A stretch of DNA of 64,000 bases from Parcubacteria group bacterium (GTDB lineage: Bacteria > Patescibacteria > Paceibacteria > SW-4-49-11): the NCBI GenBank assembly GCA_943354045.1, contig CALRBF010000001.1, forward strand, positions 62,001 to 126,000, in the 5' to 3' direction. The notes beneath the pieces are model-generated. The model saw only the letters and a program-made list of their open reading frames with translations, had not been told where the DNA came from and did not search any database. Every line of letters starts with the position of its first letter. Position 1 is the first letter of the stretch. The translations under genes and the position numbers were made by a program. This document shows positions 15,181-24,620 of the stretch, in pieces.

Positions 15181-17220
15181 ATGAAAATTAAAACAAAACA
15201 TATACAATATATAGCTCCTATATGTATTATAACTATCTTATTTTTCCCCTCTATTACTCATGCACAGAATGTTGTAGACCTTTTTACAGACCCATTGGGG
15301 TTTTTTGGAGATGCATTAGGAGCTATTCTAAGTGGAGTTGTAAAACCTCTGTTAGATAGCGTAATGTCTTTTCAGAACTTCTTTCCAGCAGGAGTAAACG
15401 CAGGTTGGACAGCTACCAGAGATTTTGCCAATTTATTCTTTGCGCTTATATTACTCTTTATTGCAATAGCAACCGTACTCAATACCGGAGGCTTAGATAA
15501 TTATACTGCCAAGAGAATGTTACCAAAATTCATATTTGCGGCTTTATTTATTAATTTTAGTAAGGCTATTGTGGGATTCCTCATTGATATTAGCCAAATT
15601 ATTATGATATCCCTATATAATACTTTTGGCACCAATTTAGCAAAAGATATATTAGATGCATCAGATTATGCACAAACAGCCTCCGAAAGTGGTTTAGATA
15701 GCAATATTATTAAATTATTTACTATAATACTTTTAGTTGTCCTAATATTTGTATTATTATGGACATCAGCTATTTTTGCTATACGCATAGTAACTCTTTG
15801 GTTTGTTATTATGTTGTCTCCCCTAGCCTTTGTATCTGGGCTCATTCCCCCATTGAGTTCTCTATCAAAAAGTTGGCAAAATATGTTACAGCAAGCTCTT
15901 GTAACAGGTCCAGTATTAATGTTCCTCTTATACTTAGCTGTTACGGTAATGAATTCAGGCATAGGTCCTGATATTGGAGGGAATCTTTTAGAGAATGGAA
16001 ACATAATAAAATTTGTATTGGTAATTGGACTATTATTCCTCGCTAATATAGAAGCAATGAAAGCAGGACAATCCGCTCCCCCAATGATCAAAAATGCCGT
16101 TGGTGTAGCAGGAACTGTAGCTACTTTTGGACTAGGAGCTTATGTCGGAGCTGGAGGAGTTGGTACTGGAAAAATGTTTGGTAAGGGAGGAGAATTAGTG
16201 CAAGGTGGAGTTAAAAATACTGATAAGTTAGCTGGAGGTGCTACGAGAGGTGTACAGGTTTTGAGTGGAGGGAAATTTAACCCTAATGATAGATATGAGA
16301 TGTGGAAAGAACAAAATAAGACGAATGTTGAGAAAGGAAAAGCATTTGGTGGTGGCTATTTTGGAGCGTTAGCACAACAAACCCTTGGAGGTCAAGCTGG
16401 TCAAAAAGCAAATTATCAAAAAACTCAATTAAGGTTAGCTGAAGAAGCAAGAAAAGCAAATAAATTAGATGATAATCCTATATTAGCCAGGGCTTTAGCA
16501 AGTGCTGAATCAGAAATAATAGAAAAGAATAAGTTTGAAGAACGTCCAGATAAAATAATTGCAGATATTAAAGACGCTATTAAAAAAGCTGATTTAGTTA
16601 CTGCTAGAGCACTTACAACTCATCTTAATTCTCTAGGGAAAATAAATGAATTATTTAACGGAAATGGTCCTTTTAAGGATATTGCTGAAGATTATGCTAC
16701 AGAGGCTGATCAATTTGCTGCATTTAATCAAAAACATCTTCAGGCAAATGATTCCCAATATGATAAATCTTTCTTACAAAGGAATAAAAATATTGCTAAA
16801 AACAAATCAGGTATGGAAGGGTTTGGAGTTAATGCCGCTACAACAATTCCTAATATTAATAGTGTTGCAGGGCAACCAAATGTTCCCCAAAATTCTCCAT
16901 TATTTCAAAAATACAAAAAAGGATCTTTATCAAGTAATGCAAAAACTTTCTCTGATAATCTCTTTAGTACCCGTAAAATTGATCCGAATACCAATAAATT
17001 TGCTTTTGATGCAAGTGGTAATGCTACTTATGAATTTGACAGTCGGGCATTTGATGATTTTGTATCAAATAGGAGTATGAATGAATTAGAAAACCCTGAT
17101 ACCTGGAAATCTATGAATCAATCTTTAAAAACAACTATTATTGATGGATTAAGACAATCTGGATTACAAAAAAATGACCCAGGGAATGCTGCTGCTGCTT
17201 GGAGGGGAATAGAACCTTAA
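15181..17220 (+). CDS. VirB6/TrbL-like T4SS membrane channel protein
   Basis: 679 residues from the ATG at 15181. This start gives a clean signal peptide (KHIQYIAPICIITILFFPS...THA) and follows the upstream TAA by one base; an ATG 42 bp upstream would only add a non-signal extension. Residues about 75-300 hold six or so hydrophobic helices including ALFINFSKAIVGFLIDISQI, then a glycine-rich linker and a long hydrophilic tail. VirB6-type proteins form the inner-membrane channel of type IV secretion. The PrgI gene follows, which is the usual partner, but VirB4 does not. Confidence 0.72.
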   Translation: MKIKTKHIQYIAPICIITILFFPSITHAQNVVDLFTDPLGFFGDALGAILSGVVKPLLDSVMSFQNFFPAGVNAGWTATRDFANLFFALILLFIAIATVLNTGGLDNYTAKRMLPKFIFAALFINFSKAIVGFLIDISQIIMISLYNTFGTNLAKDILDASDYAQTASESGLDSNIIKLFTIILLVVLIFVLLWTSAIFAIRIVTLWFVIMLSPLAFVSGLIPPLSSLSKSWQNMLQQALVTGPVLMFLLYLAVTVMNSGIGPDIGGNLLENGNIIKFVLVIGLLFLANIEAMKAGQSAPPMIKNAVGVAGTVATFGLGAYVGAGGVGTGKMFGKGGELVQGGVKNTDKLAGGATRGVQVLSGGKFNPNDRYEMWKEQNKTNVEKGKAFGGGYFGALAQQTLGGQAGQKANYQKTQLRLAEEARKANKLDDNPILARALASAESEIIEKNKFEERPDKIIADIKDAIKKADLVTARALTTHLNSLGKINELFNGNGPFKDIAEDYATEADQFAAFNQKHLQANDSQYDKSFLQRNKNIAKNKSGMEGFGVNAATTIPNINSVAGQPNVPQNSPLFQKYKKGSLSSNAKTFSDNLFSTRKIDPNTNKFAFDASGNATYEFDSRAFDDFVSNRSMNELENPDTWKSMNQSLKTTIIDGLRQSGLQKNDPGNAAAAWRGIEP

Positions 17221-17231
17221 GATAATTCACT

Positions 17232-18104
17232 ATGACACTCGCAGATATCAAAAGTGAAGCTCAATCCCTTATCACCACAGATAATGTGCCGGGATCTCTT
17301 GAATTTGCGGAGAAATTAGAGAAATCTCTTAATGAGAATAATATCAAAGATTCGAATCCAGAGGCTTATCGAGAATTATCTAAGATTATATTCCAACTTT
17401 ATGTTACTGCTATTCCCAATATATCAACCGAATTATTCCATAAAATTATTTCCCTCAATATTATAGAGGCTTTGAATCCTCTATGGCCTTCTGAGCGTGA
17501 TTTTGCCGCCCGAATTGAGAGTAGATATTCTATTTACCCTGTAGAACTCATCAAAGAAGAAATGCGCAAGGATTTACTCCCTCTTATCAAACAAAATAAT
17601 CAACTTATTGGCTCTGTAGTATTACGATTATCTCAAGAAAATCCTCAGGCCAAGCCAAGTATTAGTAATTGGATTGAGTATTATGATAGAACAACTGGTT
17701 TAGGGTCAGCTAACAGCTTTGAGCGTTCTCGTTTTATTAGTGGCGACCCCATTGTACAAACCTTAAATCCTGAGGAAAAAGAGTCTCTGAGGAAAGTAGT
17801 TCAATTCTACGATTATCTTCAAACTGATGAGACAATCCTCTATCAGGATATTTATAATACTGCTCCTCAATCAACTCTCAATACAATAACTCCTAATATT
17901 GACCCTAAGCCAAAACAGACTACTCCCCTCCCCACACCTAAACCAATTACTACGGTGAAAACTCCTGTCTCTACTCCCAATAATATTCCCCAAAATACAA
18001 TTCCCCGAGCTCCAATACCTCGCCGTACTTCTGCTCCTGTAGTATTGACAGCTAAGCCAACTCCTATTCCACAAAATCTTGTTAATCTCAAAAAACCAGA
18101 ATAA
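17232..18104 (+). CDS. Hypothetical protein with proline-rich tail
   Basis: 290 residues with no signal peptide or membrane helix. An N-terminal helical domain (1-200) is followed by a P/T-rich low-complexity tail (about 218-290) with repeats such as TPLPTPKPITTVKTP. It is probably a cytoplasmic accessory of the T4SS-like cluster; the next gene, PrgI, starts 2 bp after its stop. No family recognised. Confidence 0.5.
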   Translation: MTLADIKSEAQSLITTDNVPGSLEFAEKLEKSLNENNIKDSNPEAYRELSKIIFQLYVTAIPNISTELFHKIISLNIIEALNPLWPSERDFAARIESRYSIYPVELIKEEMRKDLLPLIKQNNQLIGSVVLRLSQENPQAKPSISNWIEYYDRTTGLGSANSFERSRFISGDPIVQTLNPEEKESLRKVVQFYDYLQTDETILYQDIYNTAPQSTLNTITPNIDPKPKQTTPLPTPKPITTVKTPVSTPNNIPQNTIPRAPIPRRTSAPVVLTAKPTPIPQNLVNLKKPE

Positions 18105-18106
18105 CT

Positions 18107-18550
18107 ATGCAGCAATATAATATTCCACAATTTATTGACTCTGAAGATAAAATCATTGGTCCTCTGACCATAAGGCAATTTGCATTTTTGGCAATTGGTG
18201 TGGTAATTGGGGGATTTTTATGGTATTTTAAACCCAATTTGGGAGTTTTTGTGATTAGTATATTACCTGTTGCTATTGCAACTTTTGCTTTTGCTTTTAT
18301 CAAGATAAATGGGCAGAATTTTGATATATTCCTGGTAAATGTTGTGGTTTATATCCTGAAGCCAACTTTATTCCTTTGGTCTCGAGATATAGATCCAACC
18401 CAATCAGTTATTAAAGTATCTATTGAAAAGCGTAAAGCTTCATTTAGGCGAGAGACTCATGATTATAATCAATCTCGTGTAGAAGAAGTAGCTTGGACTC
18501 TGGATAGTTATGGTGAGAAAACGGTAATTCCAGATATTGCGACAGAATAG
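18107..18550 (+). CDS. PrgI family protein
   Basis: 147 residues. The N-terminus QYNIPQFIDSEDKIIGPLT and the following TIRQFAFLAIGVVIGGFLWY are typical of PrgI proteins: a short soluble start, two transmembrane helices (about 24-60), then a conserved cytoplasmic tail (LKPTLFLWSRD). PrgI corresponds to VirB3 and normally precedes a VirB4 ATPase. Here the next gene is on the opposite strand and abuts the stop, so VirB4 must be elsewhere or missing. Confidence 0.85.
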   Translation: MQQYNIPQFIDSEDKIIGPLTIRQFAFLAIGVVIGGFLWYFKPNLGVFVISILPVAIATFAFAFIKINGQNFDIFLVNVVVYILKPTLFLWSRDIDPTQSVIKVSIEKRKASFRRETHDYNQSRVEEVAWTLDSYGEKTVIPDIATE

Positions 18551-18802
18551 CTATTTTGTATTATTGGTATCTTTTACAGTTTCCGTATTAGCTTTATTAT
18601 TTTCTTCTACACTATTTTTTATTTCCTCAGCTTGATTTTTTGTCTCATTCGCACTTGGTATTTCTGGTACTTTTATATCGGGTTTTGTAAAAGACAAGCC
18701 TGAAAAATTAAGAATCATAGACCAAATAAATACTCCTACTATCATAATACTCCCTATTACAAATAGTATTATCAATTGTTTTTTCTTTTTATCGCTGTCC
18801 AT
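18551..18802 (-). CDS. Small membrane-anchored hypothetical protein
   Basis: 83 residues with a lysine-rich start, one transmembrane helix (about 9-30), then a hydrophilic E/N/K-rich tail (SANETKNQAEEIKNSVEENN) likely to be disordered or a coiled coil outside the membrane. It abuts the convergent PrgI gene. It is probably co-transcribed with the PKD-like protein 11 bp upstream. Function unknown. Confidence 0.45.
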   Translation of the reverse strand: MDSDKKKKQLIILFVIGSIMIVGVFIWSMILNFSGLSFTKPDIKVPEIPSANETKNQAEEIKNSVEENNKANTETVKDTNNTK

Positions 18803-18813
18803 TAATCCCCCTC

Positions 18814-20013
18814 TTAATCTTTGTTTATAAGCTTACTATGTCTTGACATTACCAGAATCATAAGTCCTGCCAAACCTAATACTGCTAATCCCATATATCT
18901 ATCATTACGCAGAAATCCAAATTTAGATGCACTTTGTATATTTGCATCAAGTGGTATCCTATCTTTATTAATAGTAAAAGATTTAGTCGCATTGGCATCT
19001 CCATTAATATCCTTTACCACTATATCTATTTTATAGGCTTGATTAGGATCAATATCGAGAGATAAAGAATTACCACTGCCATCCTGTACTTCATCATTAA
19101 CTCTATAGGTATAAGATAATTTTGCATTTTGCCCAATATTATCCACATCACTTGATATCAACAGCTGTATTGCCTCATCAATTTTTAAATCATCAGCATA
19201 ATCAATAGGGGTATTATTCTTATTATTGACGAGTGAAACCCGAATTGCAGGCTGTTTAATCGCAATAGTATTTATTCCATAATACCTGGTATATCCTGTT
19301 ATTCTATCTCTTGCAATAGCTTGTATGAGATAACTTTTATCATATCCTTTATTCTCCGTAAAGGTAATTTTATTATTATTTTGCTCTACTGTCTCCCCAT
19401 CAATTTTCCACTCAATTGCATATTGTGATATGGGTAACTCTGTCGCAACAGAAATGGTATCCCCTTTTGCAGGATTAAGTGGTCTATAATCGAGGGAGAT
19501 TTTATCAAAAATATCCAAACTAATACTCCCCGTCTTAATTATTCCTTGAGAATTGACAGTAATTTCTATTTGATAAGTACCTGATTCTGTAAATGTATAA
19601 AAGAATCCCGTTTTATCAATTCCATTTGCTTCAAATACAATCTTTTCTCCCCTCTTTATTCTCCAATTATATTGAGCTCCATCAAATACAAACCCTTTAT
19701 CTATATGATAATTAATAGTTGCAAAATTAATTTGTTGTTTGGTAAAAAGATATTTATTTTTTACTACAAGTTTAATCTCCCCTGTTGATGATTTCTCGGT
19801 ATAATAACTATCTGCAAAACTTTGCTTAATATAATTGTCAATCAGGGTATTGGCCTCATCCTGAGTTTTGGGATCATTATTGGAAAGAGTTGATTGGGGA
19901 ATAATCGTTGAATCAGTATTGGTAGTACTAGTATCCTGTGCCAATACTACTGATGAGCTCAATACTATTGAACCTATCAGCAATGCTACTATTATATATT
20001 GTGTATATTTCAT
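18814..20013 (-). CDS. PKD/Ig-like secreted protein with C-terminal anchor
   Basis: 399 residues with a signal peptide (about 1-25), at least two or three beta-sandwich domains of PKD/Ig type (YTFTESGTYQIEITV near 140 is a PKD-like strand motif, and YKIDIVVKDINGDA near 335), and a C-terminal transmembrane helix (about 371-388) followed by RHSK. It is likely a surface-exposed structural or adhesion protein and may be part of the T4SS-like envelope assembly next to it. Confidence 0.6.
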   Translation of the reverse strand: MKYTQYIIVALLIGSIVLSSSVVLAQDTSTTNTDSTIIPQSTLSNNDPKTQDEANTLIDNYIKQSFADSYYTEKSSTGEIKLVVKNKYLFTKQQINFATINYHIDKGFVFDGAQYNWRIKRGEKIVFEANGIDKTGFFYTFTESGTYQIEITVNSQGIIKTGSISLDIFDKISLDYRPLNPAKGDTISVATELPISQYAIEWKIDGETVEQNNNKITFTENKGYDKSYLIQAIARDRITGYTRYYGINTIAIKQPAIRVSLVNNKNNTPIDYADDLKIDEAIQLLISSDVDNIGQNAKLSYTYRVNDEVQDGSGNSLSLDIDPNQAYKIDIVVKDINGDANATKSFTINKDRIPLDANIQSASKFGFLRNDRYMGLAVLGLAGLMILVMSRHSKLINKD

Positions 20014-20067
20014 TGATATTAATTAAATTTGTATTTAGTATATCATATTATTCTTGATATTGGGAAT

Positions 20068-20712
20068 TTATCTTTTTGCTGCCACTGGCTGAGGTTTTAC
20101 ACTACGATTAAATCCCCGAATATTATTCACGGCTCCTGATACACTGAGCGATTGTCTCCATTTATTAATAGAATCTTCAAATTTCTCATTATCTTCTTTG
20201 ATTTGTTTTGCTCGGGATCGATGAGCTTTTATATGAAGCCAAGCTCCAATAGTCCAAGTTGGAGAAAAATCTCCAATAAATGGAATGGCCTCTACAACAC
20301 CTTTAATTATACTACTCACTATTCTTTTCCAACCAAATGCCATAATATATTCCCCTGTCTTATCAAGTATATACTTACTCGCCTCTTGAGTTCTACGAGC
20401 CAAAGCCTGTTGAACTTTACTTTGTGCAGGACTGGTATTACGGGAATTACGAGATAAGCGCATTAATTGTCTAATGGTATTGACTTGATACAATTTTAGA
20501 TTAGCATGATATATCGTAAGATAACTATAATATATAGCACAAAATGCAAAATCAGTCATAATAGCTACAATATCTACCACAAAAGATCCAACAATAGAAA
20601 CAACTTGAATAACTGGTACGAAATTAATAATAAATAATATGAATCCTAAAAAATCCCACATTATGGCAAATCCGAGATTGATATATAACCACATTCCACT
20701 TAATGGTTTCAT
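20068..20712 (-). CDS. Membrane protein of unknown function
   Basis: 214 residues with two or three hydrophobic helices in the first 70 residues, then a basic cytoplasmic helical tail. A weakly hydrophobic segment about 130-150 (SSIIKGVVEAIPFIGDFSP, similar to DUF4112 P-F-xGD motifs) may re-enter the membrane. It stands between the PKD-like gene and glyA with its own AT-rich upstream region. No firm family. Confidence 0.5.
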   Translation of the reverse strand: MKPLSGMWLYINLGFAIMWDFLGFILFIINFVPVIQVVSIVGSFVVDIVAIMTDFAFCAIYYSYLTIYHANLKLYQVNTIRQLMRLSRNSRNTSPAQSKVQQALARRTQEASKYILDKTGEYIMAFGWKRIVSSIIKGVVEAIPFIGDFSPTWTIGAWLHIKAHRSRAKQIKEDNEKFEDSINKWRQSLSVSGAVNNIRGFNRSVKPQPVAAKR

Positions 20713-20750
20713 TTTTTAATTTCTTATATAATATAAGTATATCATATTTA

Positions 20751-20780
20751 TTGGCATATTGTGATAGATTTTGCTATAAT
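20751..20780 (+). promoter_or_regulatory. Promoter of glyA-folD
   Basis: TTGGCA at 20751-20756, 18-bp spacer, TATAAT at 20775-20780 with TGC before it. Leader about 20 nt to ATG 20807; no Shine-Dalgarno sequence. Confidence 0.7.
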
Positions 20781-20806
20781 ATTAGTATATACATAATATC
20801 GATATA

Positions 20807-22018
20807 ATGAGTACTATATTAGAATTAATTAAAAAAGAAACTCTACGACAAGCTCAGTCTATACGATTAATAGCCTCCGAGAATTATGTCTCTCAGGATA
20901 TATTGATAGCTCTTGGATCTAGTCTCACCAATAAATATAGTGAAGGTTATCCCTATCACAGATATTATGAAGGGCAAGAATATATAGATGAAATTGAAAC
21001 TTTAGCAATTGAATCCGCTAAAAAATTATTTGGAGCTGAGTTTGCTAATGTGCAGGCTTATTCTGGAAGTCCCGCTAATTTGGCAGTATATTTTGCTTTA
21101 CTTGAGCCACATGATACTATTTTGGGGCTTTCACTCCCAGCAGGAGGACATCTTACTCATGGGCATAAGGTTAGTATATCAGGAAAATGGCTGAACTCTA
21201 TTAGTTATGGTCTCACCCCTGAGGGGCATATTAATTATGAAGAAATAGAACAACTGGCTCAGGCACATAAACCTAAACTTATTATTTCAGGACATTCCGC
21301 CTATACAAGGCAAGTTGATTTTAAGCGTATTGGAGATATTGCAAAATCTATAGGAGCTTATCATTTAGCCGATATTTCTCATATATCCGGACTTGTTGCA
21401 ACAGGAGTACATCCACATCCATTCCCAGATGCTGATATTATTACAACCACCACTCATAAAGTATTAAGAGGCCCCAGAGGAGCTCTTATACTCACCAATA
21501 ATCCAGAACTTGCGACAAAAATTGACAAAGCCGTATTCCCAGGATTACAAGGTGGCCCTCATAATAATAATATAGCGGGTATTGCTATTGCTCTAGAAGA
21601 AGCGTTAGCGCCAGAATATACTCAATATTGTGAGCAAGTTATCGCTAATGCTAAAGCTCTCGGAGAAGCCCTCAAGTCAAAAGGATTTACGCTCGTGTCT
21701 GGAGGAACTGAAAATCATCTTTTATTAGTTGATCTTAGAAATAAAAATATTGATGGAGATACTTTATCTAAAGCCCTCAACTCAGTACATATAGAGACAA
21801 ATAAGAATAGTATACCTTTTGATACCGCCTCTCCCTTTAAACCAAATGGAATTCGTCTCGGAACTCCTGCCATCACCACACTCGGATTAAAAGAAGCAGA
21901 TATGGAGACAATTGCCGACTTTATCAATCAAGTAGTTGAGTCTATTGACAATACCGATACTTTAGCACATATTAAAGAACAAGTTATTGCATTTATCACT
22001 CAATTCAAACAATATTAA
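20807..22018 (+). CDS. glyA: Serine hydroxymethyltransferase
   Basis: 403 residues. Interconverts serine and glycine with tetrahydrofolate, making 5,10-methylene-THF; PLP-dependent and cytosolic. Signatures: RLIASENYVS (about 20-29), KYSEGYPYHRYYEGQ (about 44-58), and the PLP-lysine motif TTTTHKVLRGPRG with Lys near 218. Length is as usual for the family. folD starts 3 bp downstream, so the two genes form a C1-folate operon producing methylene- and formyl-THF. This is one of few biosynthetic pathways in the window. Confidence 0.97.
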   Translation: MSTILELIKKETLRQAQSIRLIASENYVSQDILIALGSSLTNKYSEGYPYHRYYEGQEYIDEIETLAIESAKKLFGAEFANVQAYSGSPANLAVYFALLEPHDTILGLSLPAGGHLTHGHKVSISGKWLNSISYGLTPEGHINYEEIEQLAQAHKPKLIISGHSAYTRQVDFKRIGDIAKSIGAYHLADISHISGLVATGVHPHPFPDADIITTTTHKVLRGPRGALILTNNPELATKIDKAVFPGLQGGPHNNNIAGIAIALEEALAPEYTQYCEQVIANAKALGEALKSKGFTLVSGGTENHLLLVDLRNKNIDGDTLSKALNSVHIETNKNSIPFDTASPFKPNGIRLGTPAITTLGLKEADMETIADFINQVVESIDNTDTLAHIKEQVIAFITQFKQY

Positions 22019-22021
22019 TCA

Positions 22022-22867
22022 ATGATTTCCCTTATAGCACAACCCATTATTGATACTATTATCCCCAAAATACCCGAAGGATTACATTTGGCAGTGATTT
22101 TGGTTGGGGATGATATTGCCTCCCAGATTTATGTAGACAAAAAATCCAAAGCTCTCGAAGAAGTAGGGGGGAAATTACATTTATTCAAATATGAAAAGAA
22201 TATATCCCAAGAAGAATTAATAGCTGAAATACACAACCTTAATCGAGACAATAGTATTGATGGAATTATTATACAATTACCTCTCCCCCCATTTATTGAG
22301 GAACAGGTCGTATTAAATAGCATACATCCCACTAAAGATGCCGATGGCCTCACTGATTTTTGGCTAGGTAAATTATTCCAAAGTCGTATTAGTGCAACTC
22401 TGTCCCCTATTATTCCTGCCACTCCTCGTGGAATTATTCTTTTATTTGAGCATTATGATATTTCGTTAATTGGCAAAACCGTATTGATACTCAATGACAG
22501 TGTATTGGTAGGGAAACCTCTCGCAGCTTTACTCCCAGCCTATGGAGCTACCCCCATATTAGCTCATCGCGAAACCCATAATCTTGAGGATTTAATACAA
22601 TTATCAGATATTATTGTATCAGCAACGGGAAACCCAGATATACTCAAAAATATACCCTTTAGAGAAAATCAAATACTAATTGATGTTGGTATAGCAAGAG
22701 ACGAGAACAATCATATCAGGGGAGATATATATCATAAAGATTTTGTATTTGAAGGAGCAATAACTCCCGTACCAGGAGGAATAGGCCCTCTCACTGTTTG
22801 GGCACTTATACACAATTTAGCTATTTTGAAAAACTTAAAAGAGCAGCATATTCAAAACACTTTATAA
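22022..22867 (+). CDS. folD: Methylene-THF dehydrogenase/cyclohydrolase
   Basis: 281 residues; oxidises 5,10-methylene-THF and hydrolyses the methenyl form to 10-formyl-THF. YVDKKSKALEEVGG contains the catalytic Lys region (about 37-50), DGIIIQLPLPP (about 79-89) and TPVPGGIGPLTV (about 252-263) are FolD signatures. One motif is altered: the usual GRSxxVGKP is LNDSVLVGKP. It is directly downstream of glyA and ends at a strong terminator hairpin. Confidence 0.96.
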   Translation: MISLIAQPIIDTIIPKIPEGLHLAVILVGDDIASQIYVDKKSKALEEVGGKLHLFKYEKNISQEELIAEIHNLNRDNSIDGIIIQLPLPPFIEEQVVLNSIHPTKDADGLTDFWLGKLFQSRISATLSPIIPATPRGIILLFEHYDISLIGKTVLILNDSVLVGKPLAALLPAYGATPILAHRETHNLEDLIQLSDIIVSATGNPDILKNIPFRENQILIDVGIARDENNHIRGDIYHKDFVFEGAITPVPGGIGPLTVWALIHNLAILKNLKEQHIQNTL

Positions 22868-22871
22868 CACA

Positions 22872-22891
22872 AAAGCCCCTTATGGGGCTTT
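22872..22891. terminator. Bidirectional terminator between folD and tRNA-Ile
   Basis: Stem AAAGCCCC/GGGGCTTT with TTAT loop, followed by T-rich sequence on both strands. It serves folD (+) and tRNA-Ile (-). Confidence 0.8.
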
Positions 22892-22894
22892 ATT

Positions 22895-22971
22895 TGGTGC
22901 GCATGCCATGACTTGAACATGGGACCTCTACATTATCAGTGTAGCGCTCTAACCAGCTGAGCTACACGCGC
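22895..22971 (-). tRNA. tRNA-Ile (anticodon GAT)
   Basis: Reverse strand acceptor GCGCGTG/CATGCGC, discriminator A, encoded CCA. The anticodon stem-loop is CTACA-CTGATAA-TGTAG, giving GAT. Confidence 0.96.
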
Positions 22972-22982
22972 ATTTAAATATA

Positions 22983-23011
22983 ATTATATCATAAACCCAA
23001 CCTTTTTGCAA
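22983..23011 (-). promoter_or_regulatory. Promoter of tRNA-Ile
   Basis: Minus strand TTGCAA (23011-23006), 17-bp spacer, TATAAT (22988-22983), 11 bp before the tRNA. Confidence 0.7.
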
Positions 23012-23016
23012 GATAT

Positions 23017-24618
23017 CTATAACATACTGTCACTAATAGGAATTCCTGTTGGCACACTATCAAGTCCCTCCGGAGATACAACAATAATATTATTCCATTT
23101 ATACCCTAATCCTTCAAATACCCCTGGAGAGGTCACATAGCGTTTTTTTCCATCAGACATGATATACACTTCCCCTCTGTTTGAAGCTCTCAAAATCACT
23201 CCATCACGAAAATATACCGCAGGTCCCTGCTGATAAGAATTCCATTCAGACCCCGATACATATACTAAATCCTTATAATTATATTGGGTATCGAATACTT
23301 CTGGACTTGGTATTGGTCGCCTTTTACCCGCTTCCAAAACCTCTATCCCAGTTGGATTATCGCGATTAACCAATAATGTCCCATCTGGATAAGGGCGAGA
23401 CTGCATAATAGGTCCAATTGGATGAGATATTGCAAGAGTCCCATCAGCAATAATAGTAATATTACTCCATTTATAGCCTAAAGCCTCAAAAGTAACTGGG
23501 GATGGAATATGTCTTCTTTGCTGATTACTAATCACATATACATCTGGATTATTTCTCTCCCTTACTAGCATCCCCTCTCGAAAAGTCAAAGCCGAGGCCA
23601 AAGGATAAGAATCCCACTCGGCACGTGTGACATCTAATACATCTTTCCATTTAAAACGAGAATTAAAAACATCAGGATTTACGAGAGGCCTAATACTCCC
23701 ATTCTCGAGATATCCAACTCCCGTATCTGTTCTTAACAATGAACCATTGGGAAAAGTTCGAATATTACTATTATCAGGAAATAAGGCTAATTCAGTTGCA
23801 TTAATACTAATCACATTTTTCCCTCCAATATTACCCGTAGGAGTTTTTATCCCATTTTGAATAGTATAAACACGACCATTATCATCTCGATACAGCGAAT
23901 TATCATAATATTGCTTCCATTCTTGAGCTCGATTCCGAAGCCAGCTCATATCAACCATATTAGTGTCTCCATTACCAGCTTCTACAGCTCCATGATCAGT
24001 AAGCCGAAAGCCGGTATAATTAGAACTATATGCCTTAGTATAAAAATTCCAAATAGGTTCAGTCACATAATCAGTTGGGGCAATACTATTAGTTGAACTA
24101 AGCCATCCAGATAATTTGGCTAAAGATTGTTTCATAGCTTCCGGTACTATTGCATAGCCACTTCCATAGCGACCAATCAGAGAAACTCCAATACTTTGAT
24201 AATTAAAATTATCTCCCGTACTATTCACATAAAGATGAGCTCCTCTCACCCCATTTTGTCCCATTCTCCCCTGATAAATACTGCCATCGCGAGCAATGAG
24301 ATAATTATACCCTATATCCCCCCAACCATTATTACGGGCATGTGTAGTGAATATTGAACGAATTATTTGTCTAGAATCAAGAGAATCACTATTAAAATCA
24401 GCTAAAGCTGTATCGTGTAATAGTATTCTCTTTATCTGAAAAGTATTATTAGAATTTGGTGCCCAATTATTGAGGGTATAGGTATTATCATCCGCTGTTG
24501 CCCAAGTATTACGAGATTGTATATTGGGAGTACTCGCAAAAGTGGATATTGGGAATATAAATACAATCAACATTATCATTGACAATAATATTGATCGCAA
24601 ATATAATAGCCCCCTCAT
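23017..24618 (-). CDS. Secreted N-acetylmuramoyl-L-alanine amidase-like protein with surface repeats
   Basis: 533 residues with a signal peptide (about 1-28). An amidase_2/PGRP-like domain (about 55-235) shows RILLHDTALADF, DIGYNYLIARDGSIYQGR and GAHLYVNSTGDN; the last zinc-ligand region, DHGAVEAGNGD, is atypical and lacks the usual Cys. The C-terminus carries four or five copies of a ~60-residue repeat of the form [YF]xxGxLL...VYVIxxGxxR.IPSPxxF...Y.W.n.i.VS, also present in the next gene. It probably cleaves or binds peptidoglycan at the surface. The upstream gene ends 2 bp before this start, so the pair is an operon. Confidence 0.78.
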   Translation of the reverse strand: MRGLLYLRSILLSMIMLIVFIFPISTFASTPNIQSRNTWATADDNTYTLNNWAPNSNNTFQIKRILLHDTALADFNSDSLDSRQIIRSIFTTHARNNGWGDIGYNYLIARDGSIYQGRMGQNGVRGAHLYVNSTGDNFNYQSIGVSLIGRYGSGYAIVPEAMKQSLAKLSGWLSSTNSIAPTDYVTEPIWNFYTKAYSSNYTGFRLTDHGAVEAGNGDTNMVDMSWLRNRAQEWKQYYDNSLYRDDNGRVYTIQNGIKTPTGNIGGKNVISINATELALFPDNSNIRTFPNGSLLRTDTGVGYLENGSIRPLVNPDVFNSRFKWKDVLDVTRAEWDSYPLASALTFREGMLVRERNNPDVYVISNQQRRHIPSPVTFEALGYKWSNITIIADGTLAISHPIGPIMQSRPYPDGTLLVNRDNPTGIEVLEAGKRRPIPSPEVFDTQYNYKDLVYVSGSEWNSYQQGPAVYFRDGVILRASNRGEVYIMSDGKKRYVTSPGVFEGLGYKWNNIIVVSPEGLDSVPTGIPISDSML

Positions 24619-24620
24619 AA

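Noticed and set aside
16646..17080. 144-residue plus-strand ORF inside the VirB6-like gene
   Set aside because: Shadow frame, Leu/Ile-rich artefact of AT-rich DNA, no start signals.
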